Numbered from the stretch's first letter, positions 17,701 to 24,421 are shown. The stretch: 64,000 bases of DNA from an uncultured Leucobacter sp. (GCA_937967375.1 CALCJF010000103.1:62001-126000); one strand, 5' to 3'. Made by a program: numbers and translations. Notes: generated from the sequence alone by a model not told the origin.

Positions 17701-17885
17701 GAGAAGGTCTGCTGGTCGAGCTCGGTCTCGTGCACCGCGTCGTACGAGGTGACGAGGTAGCGGTTCACTGCGGGCACCCAGTGCACGCCGCCTTCTGCGC
17801 GCAGCCGCTCGTAGATAGGAAATGGATCGCGGTACAGGTCAGGAATCGTGACCCAGTCGGCGACCGGGGCGTCTTTGCGCGTCAT
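14712..17885 (-). CDS. Self-sufficient cytochrome P450: P450, adrenodoxin-reductase-type FAD domain, flavodoxin
   Basis: 1057 residues from ATG 17885 (GAGG 7 nt upstream). Residues 1-400 are a P450: DETIRW is the ExxR motif and AFGKGVHVCLGAW is the heme loop with the axial Cys. The I-helix reads TIGGGLNEPRD, with Asn-Glu-Pro instead of the usual acid-Thr pair. A Gly/Ala linker (about 402-442) leads to an FprA/adrenodoxin-reductase-like domain (about 443-880), with IAIVGSGPSGCF for FAD, TPYGLVRYGVAADH and VVVIGHGNVAMDIARLL for NADPH. The last part (about 900-1050) is a flavodoxin with ILFGTESGGAE, CSTYGDGEVP and MFGMGDRSY around FMN. Electrons would run NADPH-FAD-FMN-heme in one chain. The I-helix recalls GcoA (CYP255), so an O-demethylase-type substrate is possible. 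Divergent HtaA and LysR genes accompany it. Confidence 0.92.
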   Translation of the reverse strand: MTRKDAPVADWVTIPDLYRDPFPIYERLRAEGGVHWVPAVNRYLVTSYDAVHETELDQQTFSANEQGSLQIRAMGHSMLRRDDPEHYVERKAWQPALRPGVVKRVWTDIFRQNAERYLAELTEKGPGSDLVWDFAAPYAAENLRQICGLYNVQQEDMQRWSQTMIDATGNYADDPEVWRLGEQSYNEVDVALDEMLAWHAKHPDHSLISQLLRIADYEMPVERIRANLKMTIGGGLNEPRDALGVAALALLQHPDQLSTVRADASLWHTVFDETIRWVAPIGMYSRQTTREAVLGDVTLPAGARLGICILSANRDTAVWNDPAEFDIRREQKPHLAFGKGVHVCLGAWVARAEIADVALPMLFERLEGLRFVHGDPAEMGGWVFRGMTKMPVAWDRVLAGESGGAGGVGGAGGVGGAGGGVSGGPGAAAGSGVAAALAAPAPAPRIAIVGSGPSGCFTAQALRKVFPAAPIEVIDRLATPYGLVRYGVAADHQGTKAVARQFDRLFAEEGVEYRGNVRLGADVSLEALRAAYDVVVLATGMHGDSQLAVPGAALARGAGAVTRLLNGHPDEPDAAPLGERVVVIGHGNVAMDIARLLARDAEGLEGSDIDDRVHGGFAGRVRTIHLVGRSLPASAKFDPVMVRELAGLPGVQHVVHGAGALPDDGRDARIDAVRALVSGSEARAETVRVCIEWWFGLTPTVIEIGGDSGAGGDGADRQGARDGHGAVAAVTFTDAEGEPLRIGADDVITAVGFAQNADSPVEAAAHPDGRVEAGLYVAGWLRRGPRGTIPDQRADARGLAQLIADDVRSGVARVDNAADTPTTAATPGPGQAIGQLVAHAAIVDFDGWRRIDLRERLTAAPGRERVKLRSHAEMLEVASDLTLELPAIATGAALAATVPVTILFGTESGGAELVADELHRLLDAGTDAGGAADVEVRDLTETEPDDLTPGRLHLIVCSTYGDGEVPTSARPFYEALRASGPRLDGVRYAMFGMGDRSYEKTYSRGSELIDEALAARGASRVGEYGRHDAGGPISAAEAAADWVSGVLAEVAAAASSV

Positions 17886-17945
17886 CGCACACCTCACTCC
17901 ATTGGATTCAGCGGTTCTGCTTCGAGTATGCGCCGGGCACTACCC

Positions 17946-17965
17946 AAATAAAAGCGGATTTATTT
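17946..17965. promoter_or_regulatory. AT-rich inverted repeat between P450 fusion and HtaA gene
   Basis: AAATAAA (17946-17952) and TTTATTT (17959-17965) are 7-bp arms around a 6-bp spacer, in a 115-bp gap between divergent starts that is much richer in AT than its surroundings. This spacing suits a LysR-type dimer, and a LysR gene lies two genes away. Confidence 0.45.
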
Positions 17966-18000
17966 GCATTAATTATTCGGTTTTATGCGACAATGCGTGC

Positions 18001-18480
18001 ATGAAGAATCAAGCTGGATCGACGGCGCCAGTGCTCGCCCTCGAGTGGGGCATCAAGCTGTCGCTCGTGCACTACATCGCGGGCATGACCGACGGCGCGA
18101 TCTTCGTCAGCGAGCCCGCGACCGCGGTCGAAGGCGGGTTTCGGTTTCCCACAGCCGAACCGCCGCAGGCCGACGGCACGCTGCGCTTCGCGGGATCGGT
18201 CACGCTCACCGGGCACGGTGGCATGCTGCGGCTGGTCATCGCCGAGCCGTGGCTCATTCCCGCGGCCAAGCCGAACGATGCGTGGTCGCTCACCATCGCC
18301 GACCAATACGAGCCAGGGGCGAGGATCGCCTTCGCCACGATCAACCGCCTCGATCTGGGCGAGGCCCAGGCTTCGGCCCACGGCACGCGCCTCACCGCAG
18401 ACGGGGCCGATCTCTTCTTCTCGGGCCCCTACACCGAGGGCACCGAGCTCGAAGACCCGAGGATCCTCTGCAGTGTCTGA
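18001..18480 (+). CDS. Stand-alone HtaA heme-binding domain protein
   Basis: 159 residues from ATG 18001. One HtaA domain fills the protein: LEWGIKLSLVHYIAG at the start and RFAGSVTLTGHGGMLRLVI in the middle. Tyr25 and His72 fall where the family places heme ligands. HtaA domains are known from secreted and wall-anchored heme-uptake proteins of Corynebacterium. Here there is no signal peptide, helix or sorting motif, so the protein should be cytosolic. It lies between the divergent P450 fusion and a LysR gene whose GTG start overlaps its stop by 8 nt. A role in heme supply or sensing for the P450 is inferred. No clear Shine-Dalgarno; possibly leaderless. Confidence 0.82.
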   Translation: MKNQAGSTAPVLALEWGIKLSLVHYIAGMTDGAIFVSEPATAVEGGFRFPTAEPPQADGTLRFAGSVTLTGHGGMLRLVIAEPWLIPAAKPNDAWSLTIADQYEPGARIAFATINRLDLGEAQASAHGTRLTADGADLFFSGPYTEGTELEDPRILCSV

Positions 18481-19396
18481 GCCTCGCGAACCCACGCTGC
18501 CCGCGTTTACTCTGCGCCAACTCGCTTACTTCGTCGCGGCGGCGAACGAGGGCACCATCGCCGGCGCAGCCGAGCTGCTGCACGTGTCTGCGTCAGCGAT
18601 GTCTGACGCGATCACCGAGCTCGAGACCGCGATGCGCGAACGCCTCTGTGTGCGACGGCGAGCGCACGGTCTCACGCTCACCCCTGCGGGGCAGCAGCTT
18701 CTCGCGCACGCCCGGCGCATGCTGGCCGAGGCAGAAGAGCTGCAGCGCTCGATCGGCGGCGCCGGCAAGCTCTCGGGGCCGGTCGTGATCGGCTGCTACC
18801 CCACGCTCGCGCCAACGATTCTGCCGCCCCTGCTGCAAGACTTCGCGGCCCTGCACCCCGAGGTCGAGCTCTCGATTCGCGAGGCCACACAAGACCAGCT
18901 CGCGAACGAGCTGCGCTCGGGGCGCATCGACGTCGCGTTCGTCTACGACATGCTCGTGCCCGCCGACACCGAGCGCTCGCGACTCTACGAGCTGCAGGCG
19001 CACGTACTGCTTGCGGCCGAGCACCCCCTGGCGGCTCGCGACTCGCTCGAGCTTCGCGAGCTCATCGAAGAAGACCTCATTCTGCTCGACGCGCAGCCCT
19101 CGAGCGAGCACACGCTCTCGGTGTTTGCGGCGCAGGGGCTGCGGCCGAAGATTCGGCACCGAACCGCGAGCTACGAGGTGGTGCGCACGCTGGTCGCGCG
19201 AGGGCTCGGCTACGGCGTTCTGGTCTCGCGCGTCGCCAACCCGGGCAGCTACGAGGGTCTTCCCCTCGTGACGAAGAGGATCACGCCGCCGGTTCGCCCG
19301 GTTGCCGTCGACATGATCTGGGCCAGGGATCGGCCGATCCCCGCGCGAACCCACGCCCTCATCGAGTTCGCGCGCGGCGTCGACTGGCCGCAGTAG
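18473..19396 (+). CDS. LysR-family transcriptional regulator
   Basis: 307 residues from GTG 18473, overlapping the HtaA gene by 8 nt. The N-terminal HTH is FTLRQLAYFVAAANEGTIAGAAELLHVSASAMSDAI, with CVRRRAHGLTLTPAG after it; a periplasmic-binding-like effector domain fills residues 95-300. It is clearly paralogous to the LysR protein at 36244-37176 (shared CVRR-x-A-x-GLTLTP, GCY-x-T and RGLGYG-x-L-x-SR). Both are encoded next to divergent oxygenase genes. Likely activates the P450 fusion and its own HtaA-lysR unit. Confidence 0.9.
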   Translation: MSEPREPTLPAFTLRQLAYFVAAANEGTIAGAAELLHVSASAMSDAITELETAMRERLCVRRRAHGLTLTPAGQQLLAHARRMLAEAEELQRSIGGAGKLSGPVVIGCYPTLAPTILPPLLQDFAALHPEVELSIREATQDQLANELRSGRIDVAFVYDMLVPADTERSRLYELQAHVLLAAEHPLAARDSLELRELIEEDLILLDAQPSSEHTLSVFAAQGLRPKIRHRTASYEVVRTLVARGLGYGVLVSRVANPGSYEGLPLVTKRITPPVRPVAVDMIWARDRPIPARTHALIEFARGVDWPQ

Positions 19397-19403
19397 GCTT
19401 CGT

Positions 19404-20258
19404 TCACCCCTCGACCGCAAGCTCCTCTGAACGACGCACGTTCGCGGCGAGCGCACGGTCGTAAATGTCGCCAAGGTTTGCTTCTTGCATGACGAGGATC
19501 GCCTGCTCTGTGGTGCCCTTCGGGCTCGTCACTTTGCGACGCAGTTCGGCCGGGTCTTCGCCGCTCTGTCGCAGCAACTCGGCAGAGCCGATAACGGTCT
19601 GCTGCGCAAGCAGTCGGGCCTGATCCTCGTCGAAACCGAGCCTGCGAGCCGCGGCGGTCATCTCCTCTACATAGAGAAACAGGTACGCCGGGCCCGAACC
19701 CGACACCGCCGCGACCGCGTTGATCTGATCCTCGCGCACCACGATGGCCTCGCCCACGGTCTCGAAGATGCGGCGCACCAGCTCGACCGTTTCGTCGCCC
19801 GCAGACGTGCCACCCGCAACACCGGTCACCCCGAGCCCGACGGTCGATGGGGTGTTGGGCATCGCCCGCACCACCGCCACGTCGGCCGGCACCAGCTTCT
19901 CCATGCTCTCGGTGGTGACGCCCGCTGCGACGCTCACCAACACGGTGCCCGGCGCAAGGTCGGCCGAAATCTCGGTGAGCACGTCGTGAATCATCCAGGG
20001 CTTCACCGCCAGAATGACCACCCGCGCGCCATGCACAGCCTTGCGGTTCGCCTCGGGATCGGCCTCGTTCGCATGTGCCACCACGTCTGACGCGCCCGCG
20101 TAGGCCTCTGCACTCGCCGCCGACCTGGTCGTCACCACAATCGGCCCCTCAATCGCGACGCCCGGCGCGCGCAGACCCGCCAGAATCGCACCGCCCATCG
20201 AACCCACGCCAAGCATCGCGACGCTTGGCAGTGGCTGTGACTCATATGCTTCGCTCAT
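19404..20258 (-). CDS. proC: Pyrroline-5-carboxylate reductase
   Basis: 284 residues from ATG 20258. An N-terminal NAD(P)H Rossmann motif (VAMLGVGSMGGAIL) is followed by VKPWMI, AAGVTTESME and RAMPNTPSTVG, the conserved P5CR segments. The dimerisation domain carries AVSGSGPAYLFLYVEEM and KVTSPKGTTEQAI. Normal family length. It reduces pyrroline-5-carboxylate to proline in the cytosol. Convergent with the upstream lysR gene. Confidence 0.95.
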   Translation of the reverse strand: MSEAYESQPLPSVAMLGVGSMGGAILAGLRAPGVAIEGPIVVTTRSAASAEAYAGASDVVAHANEADPEANRKAVHGARVVILAVKPWMIHDVLTEISADLAPGTVLVSVAAGVTTESMEKLVPADVAVVRAMPNTPSTVGLGVTGVAGGTSAGDETVELVRRIFETVGEAIVVREDQINAVAAVSGSGPAYLFLYVEEMTAAARRLGFDEDQARLLAQQTVIGSAELLRQSGEDPAELRRKVTSPKGTTEQAILVMQEANLGDIYDRALAANVRRSEELAVEG

Positions 20259-20314
20259 GGGCACCAAGTCTAGGATGGAGGTAGTCCAACGGCCAGAGTT
20301 CAAGGGGGATCGGA

Positions 20315-20617
20315 ATGACTGCGAGCAGCGAAGACGTAGCGAAGATCGAGGCGAGCCTGCTTGAGGGTGCAAGCATTCGCCGCGTGATCGGGCTGCAGGT
20401 CGCCACCGCGGGCAATGATCTCGTCGTGGGCGCAAAGGTCGACATCGAGGCCGAGCTCACCATGAAGGAGGTCTCGGTGATTCTCGCGCAGGCGAAGCGC
20501 CGCGTGCAGAAGGCGGTTCCCGAGGCAAAGATCGTCTACATCGAGCCCGACGTCTGGATTGACCCCGATGTCACCCCGCCCACCACGAGCGCCATCGTGA
20601 TGCTTGGGCTTGACTAG
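20315..20617 (+). CDS. Orphan cation-diffusion-facilitator C-terminal domain protein
   Basis: 100 residues from ATG 20315 behind GGGGGATCGG. The sequence follows the cytoplasmic dimerisation domain of CDF transporters: IEASLLEGASIRRVIGLQV, DLVVGAKVDIEAELTMKEV, then AVPEAKIVYIEPDVW. None of the six transmembrane helices of a CDF protein is present, and no broken remnant lies upstream, so it is a free-standing soluble ferredoxin-like domain. It might bind metal or pair with a full CDF protein elsewhere. Divergent from proC. Confidence 0.75.
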   Translation: MTASSEDVAKIEASLLEGASIRRVIGLQVATAGNDLVVGAKVDIEAELTMKEVSVILAQAKRRVQKAVPEAKIVYIEPDVWIDPDVTPPTTSAIVMLGLD

Positions 20618-20790
20618 GTAGGGCTCTTCACACCTGTGCCGAGCGAGTGAGCCGAATCGCTCACGCGATCTCGGCGGCCTTTGCTTGCCTCCCGACACCG
20701 CAAAAATTGGAAACCAACGGAATCAACGACGATCTGCCGATAACCATCCTTGATTTCGTGCGATCTCCTTGATTCTTGATGCGGGCAGAA

Positions 20791-21264
20791 CTAGCGGCGC
20801 GCCCTGAAGAACCGCTCAAGCAGCGCCGCGCACTCGTCGGCGCGCACTCCCCCGACCACCTCAGGCACCGCGTGCGGCAGCCGCCCATCCCGCAACAGGT
20901 CATAGACGCTGCCTACGGCCCCGGCCTTGTCGTCCCAGGCCCCGAACACCACTCGAGGCACCCGCGCGGCAAGAATCACTCCCGCGCACATCACGCACGG
21001 CTCGAGCGTGACCACGAGCGTGCAGCCGTCGAGCACGCGGTCGCCGAGCGCGCGCGCGGCCTCGCGAATCGCGTTCACCTCGGCATGGGCCGTCGGATCC
21101 TTTTCGAGCACTCGAGAGTTGCGCCCGGTCGCAATCACGTTGCCATCGGGGCCGAGGATCAGCGCACCCACCGGAATCTCGCCCTCGTTCGCAGCGGCCT
21201 CGGCTTCGAGCAGCGCGGCCCCCATGACCTCGAGGTCGCGCTCGCTCGGGGGGATCCCGCTCAT
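20791..21264 (-). CDS. tadA: tRNA-specific adenosine deaminase
   Basis: 157 residues from ATG 21264. The zinc cytidine/adenosine-deaminase signatures are HAEVNAI (zinc His and proton-shuttling Glu) and PCVMCAG (two zinc Cys). Length and spacing fit TadA, which converts A34 to inosine in tRNA-Arg(ACG). Divergent from upp, with 50 bp between starts. The stretch 20618-20790 before it holds only a weak hairpin. Confidence 0.93.
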   Translation of the reverse strand: MSGIPPSERDLEVMGAALLEAEAAANEGEIPVGALILGPDGNVIATGRNSRVLEKDPTAHAEVNAIREAARALGDRVLDGCTLVVTLEPCVMCAGVILAARVPRVVFGAWDDKAGAVGSVYDLLRDGRLPHAVPEVVGGVRADECAALLERFFRARR

Positions 21265-21314
21265 CTGCCTGCCTTCGCTGCTGCGCACGCCCCCAAACCC
21301 TCTAAGCTTGAACC

Positions 21315-21950
21315 ATGCGCGTTGTCATAGCGGATCATCCGCTGATCACCCACAAGCTTACGGTTCTGCGCGATAAGCGCACGCCCCCGCCTACCTTCAG
21401 GCTGCTCGTTGAAGAACTGATGACCCTGTTGGCGTACGAGGCCACCCGCGAGGTGCGCGTCGAGAGCATCGAGATCGAGACGCCCGTCACGACGACCACC
21501 GGCGTGCGCATCAGCCAGCCGGTGCCGCTGATCGTGCCGATTCTGCGCGCGGGCCTCGGCATGCTCGAGGGAATGGTGAAGCTCGTGCCCACCGCAGAGG
21601 TCGGTTTTCTCGGCATGAAGCGCAACGAAGAGACGCTCGTGCCCGAGAGCTATGCCGAGCGCCTACCCGAGAAGCTGCACGGCCGCCAGTGCTTCGTGCT
21701 CGACCCGATGCTCGCGACGGGCGGGTCGCTCGCTGCGGCGATCGAGTTTCTCTTCGACCGCGGCGCTGACGAGGTCACCGCGATCTGCGTGCTCGGCACC
21801 CCCGAGGGCATCGCTGCAGTGCGCGAGCAGGTCGGCGACCGCAATGTCACGCTCGTGCTCGGCGCCCTCGACGATGGGCTGAACGAGAACGCCTACATCG
21901 TTCCCGGCCTCGGTGACGCGGGCGACCGCCTTTACGGCACCGCAGACTGA
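21315..21950 (+). CDS. upp: Uracil phosphoribosyltransferase
   Basis: 211 residues. It begins MRVVIADHPLITHKLT and contains PILRAGLGMLEGM and the PRPP-binding loop DPMLATGGS, with the C-terminal uracil site YIVPGLGDAGDRLYG. Normal length. Catalyses uracil plus PRPP to UMP in pyrimidine salvage. The tadA-upp divergent pairing is common in actinobacteria. A rho-independent terminator follows. Confidence 0.96.
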   Translation: MRVVIADHPLITHKLTVLRDKRTPPPTFRLLVEELMTLLAYEATREVRVESIEIETPVTTTTGVRISQPVPLIVPILRAGLGMLEGMVKLVPTAEVGFLGMKRNEETLVPESYAERLPEKLHGRQCFVLDPMLATGGSLAAAIEFLFDRGADEVTAICVLGTPEGIAAVREQVGDRNVTLVLGALDDGLNENAYIVPGLGDAGDRLYGTAD

Positions 21951-21979
21951 GCTGTAGCGCTCGCATCAGATTTCTCGAG

Positions 21980-22014
21980 AAGGATCAGCCGGCCACGGGC
22001 CAGCTGATCCTTTT
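21980..22014 (+). terminator. Rho-independent terminator after upp
   Basis: AAGGATCAGC (21980-21989) pairs perfectly with GCTGATCCTT (22003-22012), with an inner GGCC pairing and a TTTT run at the end. Confidence 0.85.
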
Positions 22015-22058
22015 CGGCTTTGTCGACGCTTGCCTCGTCGCGATGACCAAACCCTGCT

Positions 22059-22079
22059 GTCACAGAGCCGTCACAGAGC
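22059..22079 (+). promoter_or_regulatory. 11-bp tandem direct repeat, OmpR/PhoB-type site
   Basis: GTCACAGAGC occurs at 22059-22068 and 22070-22079, a repeat period of exactly 11 bp, ending 8 bp before a TTGACA box. Tandem 11-bp repeats just upstream of -35 are the hallmark of OmpR/PhoB winged-helix binding, and such a regulator is encoded 420 bp downstream. Confidence 0.6.
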
Positions 22080-22087
22080 GAAATAAT

Positions 22088-22116
22088 TTGACACACTCGG
22101 GAATACTTTGTTTTAC
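22088..22116 (+). promoter_or_regulatory. Promoter of the leader-peptide/winged-helix unit
   Basis: TTGACA (22088-22093), a 17-bp spacer and TTTTAC (22111-22116). Transcription would begin about 7-8 nt later, at or next to the ATG at 22124, giving a leaderless first reading frame. Confidence 0.6.
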
Positions 22117-22123
22117 TTAAGCC

Positions 22124-22231
22124 ATGACTGACACGAATCGTCCCCAGGCCACCCGCGAGGTGAACTTTGGGCAGGCTGGCATGATGATGTGCCGCCGTAG
22201 TGTCATGTGCTGTCGAATGCACCTCAGCTAG
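22124..22231 (+). CDS. Cys/Met-rich leader peptide (candidate attenuator uORF)
   Basis: 35 codons from ATG 22124 to TAG 22231. The second half is MMMCRRSVMCCRMHLS: five Met and three Cys within 13 residues, unlike any structured protein. The ATG sits about 8 nt after a -10 box, so translation is probably leaderless. Two hairpins follow within 60 nt. Leaderless cysteine-rich uORFs are known in mycobacteria as cysteine-responsive attenuators; this one could sense cysteine or methionine supply by analogy. No Shine-Dalgarno is visible. Without expression data, chance cannot be excluded. Confidence 0.5.
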   Translation: MTDTNRPQATREVNFGQAGMMMCRRSVMCCRMHLS

Positions 22232-22243
22232 GCGAGAGAACAG

Positions 22244-22287
22244 GCAAAGCATCGCTTTGCACGCCTAGCGCTCGGTCACTTACCGAG
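22244..22287 (+). promoter_or_regulatory. Tandem hairpins in the leader before the winged-helix gene
   Basis: GCAAAGC-atc-GCTTTGC (22244-22260) is followed by CTCGG-tcactta-CCGAG (22271-22287). They start 13 nt after the leader peptide's stop. The whole untranslated stretch 22232-22492 is about 260 nt and carries no other gene that I can support; TTCACGT is repeated near 22381-22395. Confidence 0.4.
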
Positions 22288-22492
22288 TACCCAGCCTGCA
22301 TCTTCTTCACGAGGATCCCGCACAGCGGTTCACCCGCTCCCTCTCAGGCGCATCTCGCGCCAAGCGAATCGCACACCGCGTTCACGTGTTTCACGTAGAA
22401 CATCTCGCGACATCGCACCGCACGCGGCTTGTTCGCCGCACGCCGCCCCCGCGCATCGCGCTGGCGGCACACGCAGAAAGACAGCACACATC

Positions 22493-23215
22493 ATGACCAC
22501 CATCACTGCCACCCGCACCATCACTTCGAACACCGCTGCGCCCCGCACCGTCGCAGAGGCTCGCCCCGACCTCGTCACAGCTCAGCCCACCGAGCGTCGC
22601 GTGCCCGAGGGCACCGAGGTGCGCGGATTCGCGCTCTACGTGGGCCTCGCCGACGACAAGATTGCCGCGGGCGACCCGAAGCTCGGCGAGATCGTCACGC
22701 AGATCAAGCAGCTGGTCGCCCAGCTCGCTCCCGCCGCGGGCACCTACGCCGCGGTCGCTCTGGCGCCCGAGGGCACCGGGGGCCGCGACGTCGACGTGGT
22801 GCGGCTCGCGCTCGGCGACCCCGCAGCGATCGCCCGCCAGAAGCAGCAGAACGAGCCAGAGGTCGAGGATCGCGCCGCAAGCGGCGTCACCATCGACCTC
22901 TCACGCAAGCGCGTGCTGCTCGACAACATCGCTGCCCCGCTGACGTTCCGCGAGTTCGAACTACTGCAGTACTTCGTGCTTCGCGAGGGCCGCACCGTCA
23001 GCCGCGAAGAGCTCATCGAGCAGCTCTGGGCCGACGCACCCGAGCACGAGGCGCCGAACGAGCGCACGATCGACGTGCACGTTCGACGCCTGCGCGTGAA
23101 GCTCGCGCACTACCAAGACATCGTGCGCACCGTGCGCGGCACCGGCTACCGCTTCGATCGCCACGCAGACGTGTCGATCCTGCACGCGGCAACCCCGAGC
23201 CCTGACATCTTCTAG
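22493..23215 (+). CDS. OmpR-type winged-helix transcriptional regulator without receiver domain
   Basis: 240 residues. The N-terminal half (about 1-130) is Ala/Pro-rich with a small alpha/beta stretch (VRGFALYVGLADDK... VDVVRLALG) and no receiver-domain Asp pocket. The C-terminal 100 residues are a typical OmpR/PhoB effector domain: VTIDLSRKRVLLDN, LTFREFELLQYFVLREGRTVSREELIEQLW, RTIDVHVRRLRVKL and VRTVRGTGYRF. It is therefore not a normal two-component regulator. A long leader with a Cys-rich uORF and a tandem 11-bp repeat upstream suggest autoregulation. Targets unknown. Confidence 0.8.
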   Translation: MTTITATRTITSNTAAPRTVAEARPDLVTAQPTERRVPEGTEVRGFALYVGLADDKIAAGDPKLGEIVTQIKQLVAQLAPAAGTYAAVALAPEGTGGRDVDVVRLALGDPAAIARQKQQNEPEVEDRAASGVTIDLSRKRVLLDNIAAPLTFREFELLQYFVLREGRTVSREELIEQLWADAPEHEAPNERTIDVHVRRLRVKLAHYQDIVRTVRGTGYRFDRHADVSILHAATPSPDIF

Positions 23216-23278
23216 GTAGCACCAGCGCGCCGCCGCTCGGGCGTCGCTTCGTCGCTTCGTTGCAATACGTGCCACTTT

Positions 23279-23326
23279 TGTTGAAGCTGCACCATCTGGT
23301 TGTTGCCAAATTGTGCAGCTTCAACA
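23279..23326. repeat. 14-bp perfect inverted repeat with 20-nt loop
   Basis: TGTTGAAGCTGCAC (23279-23292) and GTGCAGCTTCAACA (23313-23326) pair perfectly. It is 63 bp after the winged-helix gene and 82 bp before the next ATG. No T-run follows, so it may be a terminator of the actinobacterial I-shaped kind or an operator. Confidence 0.6.
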
Positions 23327-23407
23327 GTTCTCGCTACCCGTTGTTCACGCCTGTGCGGTAGTTTTTTGAGAGAACGATTAGACCACACACGAGAGAAGAG
23401 GGTCGTA

Positions 23408-24031
23408 ATGTCGACTTTGCCCCCCGAGGCGCACGGCGATCAGCCGGTACAGCCCGAACAGCCTGCTCAGCCCGTCGCACCGCAGCCGGTGCAGCCCGAG
23501 CAGGTCACCGGCGCGGTGCCGCCGCCCGCCCCTGAGCAGCCGCAGTACACCGCGCCTCCTGCGCAGGGCTACCAGGCTCCTCCTGCAGGCGCGTATCAGG
23601 CGCCCCCTGCAGGCGGTTACCAGCAGCCCGCTCCCGGCGCATATCAGCAGCCAGGCGCCTACCAGCAGCCGGCGGCCAACCCCGCAAGCAACCTTCAGAT
23701 CAACTACTGGCTCTCGGTGTTCTTCACCTGGGTGCCCGCTCTGATCTTCTTCCTGATCAACAAAGACAAGGGCGACGCCCGCGTGCGTCAGCTCGACGCG
23801 GCCAACCTGAACTTCTCGCTCGTGCGCGCGTTCGCAGTTATCGCGGCATACATTGTGTCGTTCATCCTGATGTTCATCCCGTACATCGGGTTCATCGGCG
23901 GCCTACTCGTCTTCGTTGCATGGGCTGGTGGCCTCGTGCTGCACATCCTCGCAGCAGTGAAAGCTGATGAGGCCTACCGCACCGGCCAGCCGGTTGACCC
24001 CTTCCTGTTCAACCTGCAGATGGTGAAGTAA
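23408..24031 (+). CDS. DUF4870 membrane protein with Gln/Pro-rich repeat
   Basis: 207 residues from ATG 23408 (AGAGGG upstream). The N-terminal 95 residues are a disordered Pro/Gln/Tyr-rich segment with YQAPPAG and YQQPAPGAYQQPG-type repeats. The rest is a DUF4870 domain with three hydrophobic helices (YWLSVFFTWVPALIFFLI, AFAVIAAYIVSFILMFIPYI and a C-terminal one). The domain is common in Gram-positive membrane proteins of unknown role. A UUCG-loop terminator follows directly. Confidence 0.82.
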   Translation: MSTLPPEAHGDQPVQPEQPAQPVAPQPVQPEQVTGAVPPPAPEQPQYTAPPAQGYQAPPAGAYQAPPAGGYQQPAPGAYQQPGAYQQPAANPASNLQINYWLSVFFTWVPALIFFLINKDKGDARVRQLDAANLNFSLVRAFAVIAAYIVSFILMFIPYIGFIGGLLVFVAWAGGLVLHILAAVKADEAYRTGQPVDPFLFNLQMVK

Positions 24032-24040
24032 CCGAAGGCA

Positions 24041-24421
24041 CTAACGCGATGACCCGTCTGCTTCGGCAGGCGGGTTTTTGCGTTCTGCCCGCGCAGCGCG
24101 CCACGTCCGCCAGCGCTCCCAGAACCTCGCCAGCTGCATGCGCAGCCAGCCCGTCAGTCTGCGCGCCCAGTGGTACTCGCTGCCGAGAATCGTCATGCCG
24201 AGAAACACGATGAGCCAGCCCGGGCCTGGCAGCGGAATGAGGATCACTCCAATCACCACGACGGCCACGCCGAGAATCGTGACGAGCACCTTGTACACGA
24301 CGTTCAGCCAGGGGTAGCGCTCGATGATCGCCCGCCACTTCCTCATGAAGCGGCCGAACGGCTGTGCGATCCTTTGCGCTCGCGAAAGATCGTCTTCGCT
24401 CGTTTGGCTCGGATCGCTCAT
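24041..24421 (-). CDS. PGPGW-domain membrane protein (TIGR02611 family)
   Basis: 126 residues from ATG 24421. Two hydrophobic segments form a hairpin (VLVTILGVAVVVIGVILIPLP and PGPGWLIVFLGMTIL), joined at LPLPGPGW, the family signature. Basic amphipathic flanks (FWERWRTWRAARAERK) follow. Likely an inner-membrane protein; function unknown in the family. Divergent from the aminotransferase, convergent with DUF4870. Confidence 0.85.
   Translation of the reverse strand: MSDPSQTSEDDLSRAQRIAQPFGRFMRKWRAIIERYPWLNVVYKVLVTILGVAVVVIGVILIPLPGPGWLIVFLGMTILGSEYHWARRLTGWLRMQLARFWERWRTWRAARAERKNPPAEADGSSR
24053..24079 (+). terminator. Rho-independent terminator with TTCG loop
   Basis: CCCGTCTGC (24053-24061), loop TTCG, GCAGGCGGG (24066-24074), then TTTTT. 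One G-T pair in the stem. It overlaps the 3' end of the convergent PGPGW gene and may serve both. Confidence 0.85.

Noticed and set aside
16128..17951. 607-codon plus-strand frame opposite the P450 fusion
   Set aside because: Antisense shadow of a GC-rich gene; the minus-strand reading has unmistakable P450 motifs.
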